DNA of 51,015 nt from Rhodospirillaceae bacterium (GTDB taxonomy: Bacteria; Pseudomonadota; Alphaproteobacteria; UBA6615): positions 1-51,015 of the forward strand of contig JABIVD010000005.1 in NCBI GenBank assembly GCA_018667335.1, read 5' to 3'. Under the pieces are notes generated by a model that worked only from the letters and a program-made list of their open reading frames with translations, made no database searches and had not been told where the DNA came from. A program made the position numbers and the translations under genes. Positions 29,777 to 37,980 of the stretch are shown here, piece after piece (the first letter of the stretch is position 1; each line of letters begins with the position of its first letter).

Positions 29777-30769
29777 TCAGGGCACCAGCACGACCTTGCC
29801 GGTGACGTTACCGCCCTCGAGCAGCTGGTGTGCCGCCGCCGCTTCGGCGAGGGGCATTGTCGTATGGATGTGTGGCGATATTTCGCCCTCTGCGAGGGCG
29901 GACATTGCAGATTTCATGGCACCGCGACGAATGCCGGGCTTGTCATCGAGGACATGGATGCTGAACAGGCGAAAGCCGATGCTGTCGCCGAACTTTGCCC
30001 GCATGTGGGCAAACAGGTCCGGGTCCGGGTCGCCGCCGAGATAGCCGAACATCACGACCGTTCCCATCGGGGCGAGCATTGCAAAGTCATTCGACAGACC
30101 GGGCCCGGCGACGGAATCGTAGATGAAATCGACGCCTTCGCCACCGGTCAGATCTGCTGTTCGCGCGCCGATATCCTCGCTGTTGCGATCAATCACCGCG
30201 TCGGCGCCTTGTTGCATCACGTATTCCGATTTTGCCTTCGAACCGGCGATTCCGAAGACCGTCAGGCCCATGCTTTTCGCAACCTGGATTAGCGCGCTAC
30301 CGACGCCCCCCGCGGCCGCGTGCACGAGGATACGATCACCAGCCCGCGGTGTGCTGGCGTAGTTCAGCAACAGCCAGGCCAGTTGGTAGTTTCCGAGTGC
30401 GACCGCCTGCGCGGCATCGACATTGTCCGGCATGGCGAATGCCGCGGCGGCCGGCACAACCATTGCCTCGGCGTAGCCCCCGCCGCGTTGCGGCAGTTCG
30501 CGTGAATTGACATAGACCCTGTCACCGACCGCAATTGTCTCCACGCCGTCGCCCACAGCATCGACGGTGCCGGCCAACTCGTTGCCGGGGACCACAGGCA
30601 AGGGCGGTATCCATTCATAATTGCCCCGGCGCATCAGAACGTCCGGCACGCCGACCCCGATGGCTTTTGCACGGACCCGAACTTCACCCGGCCCGGGCTC
30701 GGGATCGGGGACGTTTTCGACGCGCAGGACTTCGGGCCCGCCGAATTCGTGGAAGCGAACGATTTTCAA
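29777..30769 (-). CDS. zinc-independent quinone oxidoreductase (MDR superfamily)
   Basis: A 330-residue medium-chain reductase resembling NADPH:quinone reductase. Seen: N-terminal GroES-like half with GNELAGTVDAVGDGV, then the Rossmann motif HAAAGGVGSALIQVAKSMG, and GGVDFIYDSV-like GGEGVDFIYDSVAG. No structural zinc cysteines are present, as in the quinone reductase branch. Divergent from the alpha/beta hydrolase gene with a 73-bp shared upstream region. Confidence 0.9.
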   Translation of the reverse strand: MKIVRFHEFGGPEVLRVENVPDPEPGPGEVRVRAKAIGVGVPDVLMRRGNYEWIPPLPVVPGNELAGTVDAVGDGVETIAVGDRVYVNSRELPQRGGGYAEAMVVPAAAAFAMPDNVDAAQAVALGNYQLAWLLLNYASTPRAGDRILVHAAAGGVGSALIQVAKSMGLTVFGIAGSKAKSEYVMQQGADAVIDRNSEDIGARTADLTGGEGVDFIYDSVAGPGLSNDFAMLAPMGTVVMFGYLGGDPDPDLFAHMRAKFGDSIGFRLFSIHVLDDKPGIRRGAMKSAMSALAEGEISPHIHTTMPLAEAAAAHQLLEGGNVTGKVVLVP

Positions 30770-30842
30770 CGTCCGTTACTCCTCATTGCCGTTCTCTTGC
30801 TTGTTCGTCAGAGTTGAGAACAAGGATAACAGGGGAAACGAT

Positions 30843-31751
30843 ATGACCGAACGTGAAAAGGTCTGGGAAGACATCACCTACTTCAGCGACGGGATCGAAA
30901 TCGCGGCGCATCTCTACACGCCGAAGGACTGGAAGCCCGGTGATCCGGCGCGTCCGACCATCGTTTGCCTGCACGGCTACAGCGGCATGAAAGAGGTGTA
31001 CGGCATGGATGTGCCGCGGCGCTTCTGGGAGGAGGGGTACTTCGTACTGGCGCCCGATCATCGCGGATTTGGCGAGAGCGGCGGCGATCGAGGCCGGCAC
31101 CGGCCGCTCGAGCAGGCCCAGGATGTCTATGACGCCTTCACCTATATGGAAACGGTTGCGGGCGTTGATCGCGACCGGATGGGCTGCTACGGCACCAGCT
31201 GGGGCGGGGCGTCCGTCATCTGGTGTGCGGCCTTCGATGAACGCATCAAGGTGATCGTCAACTCCGTCGGCGTGTCAGACGGGGAGCGCTGGATGAAGCA
31301 GGCGCGACGGCCCCACGAATGGCTCGATTTCAAGGACAAGGTCGCCGAGGCGGCGCGCAAGCGCGTGACCACCGGCGAGCATACCTACTGGCCGCTCCTC
31401 GACATCATGCTCACGGACCCGCACACGCTGGACATCATTCAGAGCCAACATCAGAAGCACGAACATTATGTGTCCGACTATGACCTGGAGAGCGCCGAGA
31501 CCTGCCTGCGGTTCAAGCCGGAGGCGGTCGCGCACCTGATTTCGCCGCGGCCGGTCCTTGTGGTCTACGCCGAGGATGACTGCACGGTACCCCCGGAGGA
31601 ACAGTTCGGCTGTTACGCGCAGTTGGGTGAACCCAAGAAGCTGGTCAAGCTGCCCGGGGCACACCACTACGAATCCTACTATTTCGTCAGCCCCGAGATG
31701 CACGAGATCGGCATGTCGGAGGCGGTCGCCTGGTTCGAGAAGTATCTCTGA
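30843..31751 (+). CDS. alpha/beta hydrolase (dienelactone hydrolase-like or S15-like)
   Basis: A 302-residue hydrolase. Seen: VCLHGYSGMKEV oxyanion segment, PDHRGFGESGG, the nucleophile elbow GTSWGG (serine near residue 119), an acid in VYAEDDCTVPPEE and the histidine in PGAHHYES. These are ester or lactone hydrolase features; substrate not determinable. ATG 30843 has AGGGGAAACGAT upstream; the longer open frame reaching 30621 overlaps the divergent gene and is rejected. It is followed after 14 bp by an enoyl-CoA hydratase gene. Confidence 0.88.
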   Translation: MTEREKVWEDITYFSDGIEIAAHLYTPKDWKPGDPARPTIVCLHGYSGMKEVYGMDVPRRFWEEGYFVLAPDHRGFGESGGDRGRHRPLEQAQDVYDAFTYMETVAGVDRDRMGCYGTSWGGASVIWCAAFDERIKVIVNSVGVSDGERWMKQARRPHEWLDFKDKVAEAARKRVTTGEHTYWPLLDIMLTDPHTLDIIQSQHQKHEHYVSDYDLESAETCLRFKPEAVAHLISPRPVLVVYAEDDCTVPPEEQFGCYAQLGEPKKLVKLPGAHHYESYYFVSPEMHEIGMSEAVAWFEKYL

Positions 31752-31765
31752 GGGGGGAATGAAAA

Positions 31766-32596
31766 ATGTCTGATTCAGAAAAAGAGTACGGAACGCTGCA
31801 CATCGAACGGCGCGACAATGTCGCGACGATTCATATGTACAATCTGACCGATGGCATCGTCGCCGGCCGGAAGCTCGATTTTCACTGGGAAATCGCCATG
31901 GCGTTGGGCGAATTGCGCGACGACCAGGATATTCGCGTCGTCGTGATGACAGGCGCGAAGGATGGCGAGTTCATGGTCTCGCCGCGCACGCCCCATTACG
32001 AGGATCCGGGGGCGCTTGCGGGCCACAACGAACCCAAGGGGTCGTGGAAGATCTTCAACGGGATTATCCGCGCCCACACCACGCTGACAGAGATGGAAAA
32101 GCCGGTGATTGCGCGGGTGAACGGCGACGCCGCCGGGTTCGGGCAGAGCCTGATGTTCGGCTGCGACATGATCATCGCGCGCGAGGATGCCCGGATCGCG
32201 GATATCCATATGGGTATGGGCGATGTGGCGCCCTACGGTCCGCCGTTCGCGCTGGTGCCGGGCGACGGTGGCGCATCACTCATCCCGCTCTACATGTCAC
32301 CCGCCCTGGCGAAGGAGTATCTGATGCTCGCCAAGGAATATACGGCCCGCGAGATGGCCGATATGCACATCATCAACTATGCGGTGCCGATGGACGAACT
32401 GGATGCGAAGGTCGACGGGATTGTGGCCAAGCTTCTCGAGAAGCCGCCGCTGACCCTGGCCTGGACCAAGCGCTCGGTGAACCGCTACATCGCCGACCAG
32501 CACAACCGCACGCTGGATGCGGCGGCGGCCTACGAGATGGTCAATTTCCTGCAGTGGGAGCGCGCGGGCTACAAGCAGGACATGGACTTCGAGTAG
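31766..32596 (+). CDS. enoyl-CoA hydratase/isomerase family protein
   Basis: A 276-residue crotonase-fold protein. Seen: DIRVVVMTGAKDGEFM, KPVIARVNGDAAGFGQSLMFGCDMI split around the oxyanion GDAAGFG, and ARIADIHMGMGDVAPYG, where hydratases carry catalytic glutamates; here the second site reads MGDVAP, so the chemistry may differ from standard hydration. Likely acts on an acyl-CoA in the same route as the preceding hydrolase. AGGGGGG Shine-Dalgarno. Confidence 0.88.
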   Translation: MSDSEKEYGTLHIERRDNVATIHMYNLTDGIVAGRKLDFHWEIAMALGELRDDQDIRVVVMTGAKDGEFMVSPRTPHYEDPGALAGHNEPKGSWKIFNGIIRAHTTLTEMEKPVIARVNGDAAGFGQSLMFGCDMIIAREDARIADIHMGMGDVAPYGPPFALVPGDGGASLIPLYMSPALAKEYLMLAKEYTAREMADMHIINYAVPMDELDAKVDGIVAKLLEKPPLTLAWTKRSVNRYIADQHNRTLDAAAAYEMVNFLQWERAGYKQDMDFE

Positions 32597-32620
32597 GGAG
32601 CGGCGGCCATACCGCCACCC

Positions 32621-33301
32621 TCACGCTGTCGGTGCGGTCGGGAATTCGTCCGGCCAGTTGTCGAGCAGATGCTGCAGATAGGCCTTCAGCGCGTCCGGGC
32701 TGACCTGTGACCCGGCGCCGACCGCGTCCGCACCCGCGGGCGGGTCGGGGTCCAGATGCAGGGAATCATGCATCCGGTTCCGCATGTTGCGGAACGCGCA
32801 CATGGTCGTCAGCTCGACGATCTCGGCCTCGTTGAAGACGGCGGCGACCGTGTTGAAAACGTCGTCCCGGTTCTTCGCCGTGTTCAGCGTGACATGCTCC
32901 GTCCAAAGCAAAGTCGCCTTCTCGCGGGCCGTCAACAGATCGGACTCCATGTAGTTGTCCGACTGAATGACCTCGAGTTCTTCTTCTGTTACCCCCGCCA
33001 CCCGACCGAGCGACACATTGTGATGGGTTCAGTAGAAGCAGTCATTGATGGTGCTCGTCTTGATGTCGATGAGGGTCTTGATCTTCGCGGGCAGGATACT
33101 GCCCGCGCCGTTGCGCTGCATCGCGGCGATCAGTGGCGCAAGCCAGCGGGCGACCAGCGGGATGTGTGAGATCAGCTTCAGGGAATTGATCGTCGAGGCG
33201 CGCGCGCCAAACAGAATATCGTTTGCTGCGTAGTTGGTCTCGATGTCGTCTTTCAGATGACCGGGCGCGTTTGTCGCGTCGATCAGGCTAACCCGGGCCA
33301 T
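32621..33301 (-). CDS. AhpD/carboxymuconolactone decarboxylase-like selenoprotein (CxxUxxH), copy 1
   Basis: Read through the in-frame UGA at 33029-33031, this gives a complete 226-residue CMD-fold protein. The AhpD-type catalytic motif CxxCxxH appears as C88-FY-U91-TH-H94 in the helix following IKTLIDIKTSTIND. Downstream, NVSLGRVAGVTEEEL, LTAREKATLLWTEHVT and EIVELTTMCAFRNMRNRM are typical of the family. ATG 33301 has AAAAGGAAAAAC upstream. Without readthrough the gene would be cut right after CFY. The motif spacing is identical to the cysteine paralogue at 36520. Role: probably a thiol/seleno-peroxidase or disulfide reductase, or a step in the neighbouring catabolic route. Confidence 0.9.
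32996..33015 (-). promoter_or_regulatory. candidate bacterial SECIS hairpin, AhpD-like selenoprotein 1
   Basis: mRNA UGUCGCUC - GGUC - GGGUGGCG forms an 8-bp stem including four G-U pairs. The GGUC tetraloop begins 21 nt after the UGA, the same as in the other AhpD-like selenoprotein. Confidence 0.7.
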
Positions 33302-33329
33302 TGTTTTTCCTTTTGCTGGAGTTTGGGCG

Positions 33330-34064
33330 TCAGACTTTTGGCCACACACGCCGGCCCGCATGGGGGCTGCCGGGTGCATGGGTAACGTATTCGAGGACGT
33401 GCGGGCCGGACCATTCTTCGTTGCGGTCGGCTTCGATGAAACGGGGCTCGAACGAGTAATCGTCCGGGCCCAGTTCGGTGCCCTCCCACAACACGCCGTG
33501 CTTGGCCCAGCCGGTGACGGACAGCATCTTGCGGCCGCGGATGATGCCGCGCGAAACCGCAATGCGCGGGAAGCGCTCGGCGCGATACCAGCGTGCCAGC
33601 ATCTCGTTGTGATCGGTGGTGTCTGCGTTGAACGAGCCGATCTGCATGGCCGGGGGCGGTCCCGCGCCATAGGGCATGACCCGCTCCTCGGGGCCGTTGA
33701 CGACCTTCTCTTCGACAAACACACAAACGCGATGATTGCGCCATGCGCCGAGCCTGTCCGCATTTGCGGTGTACAGCGCATCGACCTCGTTGTTGGGGCC
33801 GAGGAAGGTGTCGGTCGACAGGCCGGACGACAAAACCACATTCTGCCAGCCCGTGGGGATGGCTGGATCCGTCGTTTCCTGTTTCGCTGGTGCGCCCTCG
33901 ATATAGGGACGGGGAGGATGCGCGATGATGTCGTAGTGGCCTACCCAGGCGACGCCCTGGGCGGCTCTCACGGCCGGCAGGAACTCACTGTGCATCCATG
34001 CCCAGTCGGCTTCGCGGTCCTCGTCCGCCAGATCGAACCAGTCGGCCCGTAAAACTTCACCCAT
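33330..34064 (-). CDS. protein with two EthD-like/dimeric alpha-beta barrel halves
   Basis: A 244-residue soluble protein I cannot assign to a named enzyme. Two internal halves look alike: DREADWAWMHSEFLPAVRAA followed by a VAWVGHY strand, and DHNEMLARWYRAERFPRIAV followed by MLSVTGW. This pattern is that of duplicated dimeric alpha-beta barrels (EthD/Dabb type). ATG 34064 after AGAGGAATTACGTG. It sits 28 bp upstream of the AhpD-like selenoprotein on the same strand and 32 bp after an SDR gene, so the three are probably co-transcribed. Confidence 0.7.
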   Translation of the reverse strand: MGEVLRADWFDLADEDREADWAWMHSEFLPAVRAAQGVAWVGHYDIIAHPPRPYIEGAPAKQETTDPAIPTGWQNVVLSSGLSTDTFLGPNNEVDALYTANADRLGAWRNHRVCVFVEEKVVNGPEERVMPYGAGPPPAMQIGSFNADTTDHNEMLARWYRAERFPRIAVSRGIIRGRKMLSVTGWAKHGVLWEGTELGPDDYSFEPRFIEADRNEEWSGPHVLEYVTHAPGSPHAGRRVWPKV

Positions 34065-34096
34065 CACGTAATTCCTCTTTCTCGCGTCGAATTCGG

Positions 34097-34867
34097 CTAG
34101 ATCATGACTTCGCCGCCGCAAACCGCAAGTGTCTGGCCGGAGATGAATGAGCTTGCAGGCGAGGCCAGGAACATCGCCGCGCCAATCAGATCGTCGGGCG
34201 TGCCGGCGCGCTTCACGAGCCGCTTGTTCTGGATGAACTCGTGCAGATCGTCATCCATGCTCGCATGCTCGACTTCCGTCGTCGTGTAGCCGGGCATCAG
34301 CGTGTTCACGTTGATGTTGTGATCGCTGAGCTCACGCGCCATCACCCGCGTCATGCCAATAATCGCCGACTTCGAGGTGACGTAATGCATGAAGCCCGGG
34401 ACACCCTGCGGCACGGTGCCCGATGAGATGTTGATGATTCGACCCTGGCCGGCGGCCATCATGGGTTTCGCAACGGCGCTCGAGCAGAGATAGGAGCCGG
34501 TGATGTTCACATGCATCACCTTGTTCCACTCCTCGAACGGAATGTCATAGAAGGGGCGCTGGGGCAGGGTGGCGAAGATCGCAGCATTGTTGATCAGCAC
34601 GTCGATCCGGCCATAGGTATCCAGCGCGGCGGCGACCATCGCATCGACGGAGCCCGGGTCACCGACATCGGTCTCGACCGCCAGGGCCGTGCCGCCTGCG
34701 GCTTCAATCTCGGCAGCGACGTTGCGCATATTCTCGCCATTGAGCTCGGCGAGGACGGGCATCGCACCTTCCGCTGCGAACGCCAGCGCGTATTCGCGGC
34801 CCAGGCCCTGACCGGCTCCGGTGATGACGATGACGCGATCACTCACGTCGAAACGGTCGTTTCCCAT
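34097..34867 (-). CDS. SDR family oxidoreductase
   Basis: A 256-residue classical short-chain dehydrogenase. Seen: ITGAGQGLGREYALAFA near residue 15, NNAA, the ISSGTVPQGV serine region and YVTSK catalytic pentapeptide, then SGQTLAVCGGEVMI at the end. Start MGNDRFDVSDRV. It differs from the SDR at 28924 in the GREY motif typical of steroid/2,3-butanediol-like subgroups. Substrate unknown. First gene of a probable unit with the tandem-barrel protein and AhpD-like selenoprotein. Confidence 0.9.
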   Translation of the reverse strand: MGNDRFDVSDRVIVITGAGQGLGREYALAFAAEGAMPVLAELNGENMRNVAAEIEAAGGTALAVETDVGDPGSVDAMVAAALDTYGRIDVLINNAAIFATLPQRPFYDIPFEEWNKVMHVNITGSYLCSSAVAKPMMAAGQGRIINISSGTVPQGVPGFMHYVTSKSAIIGMTRVMARELSDHNINVNTLMPGYTTTEVEHASMDDDLHEFIQNKRLVKRAGTPDDLIGAAMFLASPASSFISGQTLAVCGGEVMI

Positions 34868-34901
34868 GGTCTATCCATTCCGTGATGTTGGTTGGAGAAT
34901 A

Positions 34902-35288
34902 TTATTCATCTGCGTTGGCGACCTCGATCAGGTTGCCGTCGGGGTCTCGGAAATACACCGATATTATCGGACCGGTAGCGCCCGTACGCGGGACCGGCCC
35001 CTGGATGATCTCGATATCCATAGATTCGAGATGTGTAACCAGCTCTTCAACCGGCGTATCCGTCAGAAAACACAGATCGCCGCTGCCGGGCGTGGCCCTG
35101 TCGGCCTTCGGTTCAAATTCGTTTCCTGCCGCGTGCAGGTTGATCTTCTGATCACCGAACCGCAGCGCGTGGCGCCGCCCTTCGGCAAATATCTCGACAT
35201 CCATGCCCAGGACGTCCGTATAGAACGCACATGTCGCTTCAATCGACGCGACGGTCAGGACCAGATGGTCGAGCGATCGGACTTTCAT
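34902..35288 (-). CDS. VOC family protein
   Basis: A 128-residue single VOC domain: start VRSLDHLVLTVASIEATCAF split as SLDHLVLTV and CAFYTDVLGMD, two beta-alpha-beta-beta-beta halves, and SVYFRDPDGNLIEVAN at the end. Putative metal ligands H (LDHL), H (INLHA) and E (LIEV) are present, as in glyoxalase I or extradiol-type proteins. Overlaps the NRDE stop by ATGA, so it is translationally coupled. Substrate unknown. Confidence 0.88.
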   Translation of the reverse strand: MKVRSLDHLVLTVASIEATCAFYTDVLGMDVEIFAEGRRHALRFGDQKINLHAAGNEFEPKADRATPGSGDLCFLTDTPVEELVTHLESMDIEIIQGPVPRTGATGPIISVYFRDPDGNLIEVANADE

Positions 35289-36049
35289 TGGGCGCCCAGC
35301 GACAGGATCACATGCTCGTAGGGGGTCGCGTCGGGCCGCCCCGGCGCAAAATGCCAGACCGCATCCACATCCGGGCGTTCGGCCGACGGCAGGGCGACCA
35401 GCGTGCTTGAGACGGTCCCGTAGCCCTTGTCGGTGACGATGCACATCGTCTCGCGTGGGTCCTCGTCGCTGGAGTGCAGGCGCGTGGCGAGCAGGTTTTC
35501 CCAGGCCGACCAGTCGCCTGTCTCGACATCCGGTTCGTCGGCGGCCCGGAACCGCGGCAGAAAACGCCCGACCCGCGCGCTTTCCGCGTCGTTGAGTTCG
35601 CGCGAGGTGATCATGTGCAGGCCCGGCGGGATTTCGACCACTTCGACCTTCGGTTGTTCCGTCCCTCGGATCCAATAGGCGTCATGATTGTCCGCGACGA
35701 TGAGATTGAAGGAGCGGTACGCGCTCCCGTCCAGCTCCAGCATGGCCTCGGCGGCCACTGCGGCGTCGGGGTGGTCGACCGCCTCAAGGACCAGCTCGCC
35801 GCGCGAACGTTTGTCGATTGTGGGGCCGAGAGAGCCTTCGCGGTTCAGAATGGCGGCTGTGACACCGTTGTCGTTGAGCGCGAGCCATGTGCCGCCGGCC
35901 AATTCATCCAGCCCGCCGACCACATCTTCGCGGTCCGGCCAGTGGCGCGCGGGAGATTGCCAGGCGCGATCGATCATTTCGTCGCGGTTGGCTGCGATCA
36001 GCAGCGGCCATGAGTGGCCGGGGCGGCGAAGAATGACGAGGGTGCACAT
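35285..36049 (-). CDS. NRDE family (TANGO2-like) protein
   Basis: A 254-residue protein with the N-terminal MCTLVILRRPG and the namesake LIAANRDEMIDR motif, then ETMCIVTDKGYGTVSSTLVAL near the C-terminus. The cysteine at residue 2 is conserved in the family and resembles an N-terminal nucleophile hydrolase start. Function of NRDE/TANGO2 proteins is not settled; heme or lipid handling has been proposed. Translationally coupled to the VOC gene. Confidence 0.87.
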   Translation of the reverse strand: MCTLVILRRPGHSWPLLIAANRDEMIDRAWQSPARHWPDREDVVGGLDELAGGTWLALNDNGVTAAILNREGSLGPTIDKRSRGELVLEAVDHPDAAVAAEAMLELDGSAYRSFNLIVADNHDAYWIRGTEQPKVEVVEIPPGLHMITSRELNDAESARVGRFLPRFRAADEPDVETGDWSAWENLLATRLHSSDEDPRETMCIVTDKGYGTVSSTLVALPSAERPDVDAVWHFAPGRPDATPYEHVILSLGAQ

Positions 36050-36135
36050 GAGATTTCAATTCAAACCGGGGCGATGGAACACTATATCTATCTTCTAAGA
36101 ACGACCGGCAAGAAAGCAACGGAGAGTGATTGGTT

Positions 36136-36459
36136 ATGGCGACTTTTGATGAGCGCGAGAAGGGCTTCGAAAACAAGTTCAAGCTCGACGAGGAGTTCAA
36201 GTTCAAGGCGACCGCGCGTCGCAACAAGCTGCTGGGTCTGTGGGCCGCAGATCTCCTGGGTTTGAATGAAGCCGAGGCGCAGGCCTATGCGCAGGAAGTC
36301 GTGAAGTCCGACTTCGAGCGTCCCGGTGACGACGATGTTCTTGAGAAGGTGTTCGGCGACTTGCAGGCCAAGGGCGTCGACTCGTCCGAGCATATCGTGC
36401 GCAAGCACATGGACGAGCTTCTCATCGAGGCCATGCAGCAGGTCCACGACGGCGTCTGA
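36136..36459 (+). CDS. ATP synthase inhibitor subunit zeta (DUF1476)
   Basis: A 107-residue acidic helical protein starting MATFDEREKGFENKFK, the diagnostic DUF1476 start, with RRNKLLGLWAADLLG and the C-terminal DELLIEAMQQVHDG. In Paracoccus this family inhibits F1-ATPase; it is essentially restricted to alphaproteobacteria and is the strongest taxonomic marker here. I use ATG 36136 rather than the TTG two codons upstream because it matches the family start. Confidence 0.93.
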   Translation: MATFDEREKGFENKFKLDEEFKFKATARRNKLLGLWAADLLGLNEAEAQAYAQEVVKSDFERPGDDDVLEKVFGDLQAKGVDSSEHIVRKHMDELLIEAMQQVHDGV

Positions 36460-36519
36460 CGCCGTTCGTGCATGCGCACGATGATTTCAATCTGAAAGAA
36501 GAATGCCCGGGGGCAGTCG

Positions 36520-37119
36520 ATGGATGACGTGGTTCAGGCCGCAGGGCACAATTGTCTCGTGCCGCTCGTGGAAGATGAAGATTTTTCGGCGCCGTTTCGC
36601 AAGTCCGCCGAACGGGTGTCGGGCCGGGTTGGCATGGTCGCCAACAATGTGCGGGCGATGGCGAATTCGCCTGAACTGGGCGCCACCATGCGGCAGTTTC
36701 TGGACGATGTCTGGGATCAGGGCGAGCTCCCGAAGCCCCTCAAGGCGCTGATCCGTCACAAGGTCTCGAACATCAACGCCTGCCTCTACTGTTCTGCACA
36801 CCAGGTGCGGGTGATGGAGAGTCAGGGGGTTGCGCGCGAAAAGATCGACAACATGCACGACTTCCGGTCACACCCGGAATTTTCGGACAAGGAGCGTGCC
36901 ATCCTCGCCTATTGCGAGGCGCTGGCGCTTGATGCCGGTACGATTCCCGAGGATGTGGTCGCGACATTCGTTGACCAGACGACCGCCCAAGAGCGTACTG
37001 AAGTGACGATCGTCGCGGCGACGATGGGATTGCTGAACCAACTGAACGACGGGCTGCGGGTGCCGCTCGAAGAGCCAATGCTGGAGATCGCCAGCGGCAT
37101 CTCCTTCGAACCTCGGTAA
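36520..37119 (+). CDS. AhpD/carboxymuconolactone decarboxylase-like protein (CxxCxxH)
   Basis: A 199-residue CMD-fold protein with the canonical motif C88-LY-C91-SA-H94 in INACLYCSAHQ, at exactly the residue numbers where the selenoprotein at 32621 has C88, U91 and H94. It is the cysteine paralogue of the two AhpD-like selenoproteins. Then FSDKERAILAYCEALAL and TEVTIVAATMGLLNQLND complete the fold. ATG 36520, upstream GGGGGC. It is followed by a hydrolase after 10 bp. Likely a thiol-based reductase or peroxidase; exact substrate unknown. Confidence 0.88.
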   Translation: MDDVVQAAGHNCLVPLVEDEDFSAPFRKSAERVSGRVGMVANNVRAMANSPELGATMRQFLDDVWDQGELPKPLKALIRHKVSNINACLYCSAHQVRVMESQGVAREKIDNMHDFRSHPEFSDKERAILAYCEALALDAGTIPEDVVATFVDQTTAQERTEVTIVAATMGLLNQLNDGLRVPLEEPMLEIASGISFEPR

Positions 37120-37129
37120 GGCAGCGGAC

Positions 37130-37939
37130 ATGGCACGTATCGATATCGGACACATCACGCTCAACTGCGCTGACGAAGGCGAGGGGGCGGCATTTGTATT
37201 CATTCCCGGGCTCGTCGGCCTGCATGATGCATGGTCGTTTCAGCTCGAGCATTTCGCACAGCGATATCGCTGCGTGACGTTCGATCACCGTGGGACGGGC
37301 GAAAGCGACAAGCCGACAGGTCCCGGCGCCTATTCGACCCAGGCTATCGCCGATGATGTCATCGCGCTGATGGACACGTTGGGGATCGAGAAGGCGCATG
37401 TCGTCGGCACCTCGACCGGCGGTTGCATCCTGCAGAACCTTGCGCTCGATCATCCCGATCGCGTGCGCGCATGCATCTTCAACAACACATGGGTGACGGC
37501 GGATGAGTTCATCACCCGGGTGGCGCTCACGCGGAAACGCATCGCAGAATCCTATGGCCCCGAGGAGTATGTGAAGGTCTCGTCGATGTTCACATCGGGT
37601 GCCGATCAGTTTCGTCATAATTTCGACGCCGTCATGGAGCTTGAACGCAGGGCGCTGGAGACCATCGGGTCGGTGGAAATCCTGACCGCACGCCTCGATA
37701 TGATGCTGGCGCACAACCGTACCGACGAGATCAGTTCCATCGACAGGCCGGCACTCGTAATTGGCACCGTCGATGATGCGACCATCCCGTATTATTTTGC
37801 CGAGGATCTGCACGCCGCCATCCCGGGCTCGCAGGTGATGATGTTCGATGATGGCGGTCATTATTCCTATCGCCGGCATCCCGAGAAGTGGAACGCGGCA
37901 GTCTCGGCGTTTCTGACGGAGGCGGAGAAGACCGTCTAG
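37130..37939 (+). CDS. alpha/beta fold hydrolase
   Basis: A 269-residue hydrolase of the 3-oxoadipate enol-lactonase/haloperoxidase-like group. Seen: FIPGLVGLHDAW oxyanion segment, FDHRGTGESDKP, nucleophile elbow GTSTGG (serine near residue 98) and histidine in DGGHYSYRRHPE. Starting 10 bp after the CMD-like gene. Pairing of a CMD-like protein with an enol-lactonase-like hydrolase recalls the protocatechuate branch, but neither motif set is specific enough to claim that pathway. Its TAG stop lies inside the loop of an intrinsic terminator. Confidence 0.88.
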   Translation: MARIDIGHITLNCADEGEGAAFVFIPGLVGLHDAWSFQLEHFAQRYRCVTFDHRGTGESDKPTGPGAYSTQAIADDVIALMDTLGIEKAHVVGTSTGGCILQNLALDHPDRVRACIFNNTWVTADEFITRVALTRKRIAESYGPEEYVKVSSMFTSGADQFRHNFDAVMELERRALETIGSVEILTARLDMMLAHNRTDEISSIDRPALVIGTVDDATIPYYFAEDLHAAIPGSQVMMFDDGGHYSYRRHPEKWNAAVSAFLTEAEKTV

Positions 37940-37950
37940 ACGGTCTTTTT
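37928..37950 (+). terminator. intrinsic terminator overlapping the hydrolase stop codon
   Basis: AAGACCGT (37928-37935), CTAG loop containing the TAG stop, ACGGTCTT (37940-37947), then TTT (five T in all with the stem end). The terminator is built into the last codons of the preceding gene. Confidence 0.85.
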
Positions 37951-37980
37951 CAAACCCAACGCACCGACTAGGGGGAAACC

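Noticed and set aside
37130-37939. Protocatechuate pathway (pcaC/pcaD) for the CMD-like gene and hydrolase pair
   Set aside because: The CMD-like protein has the AhpD CxxCxxH motif, which true carboxymuconolactone decarboxylases lack, and no pca partner genes are nearby.
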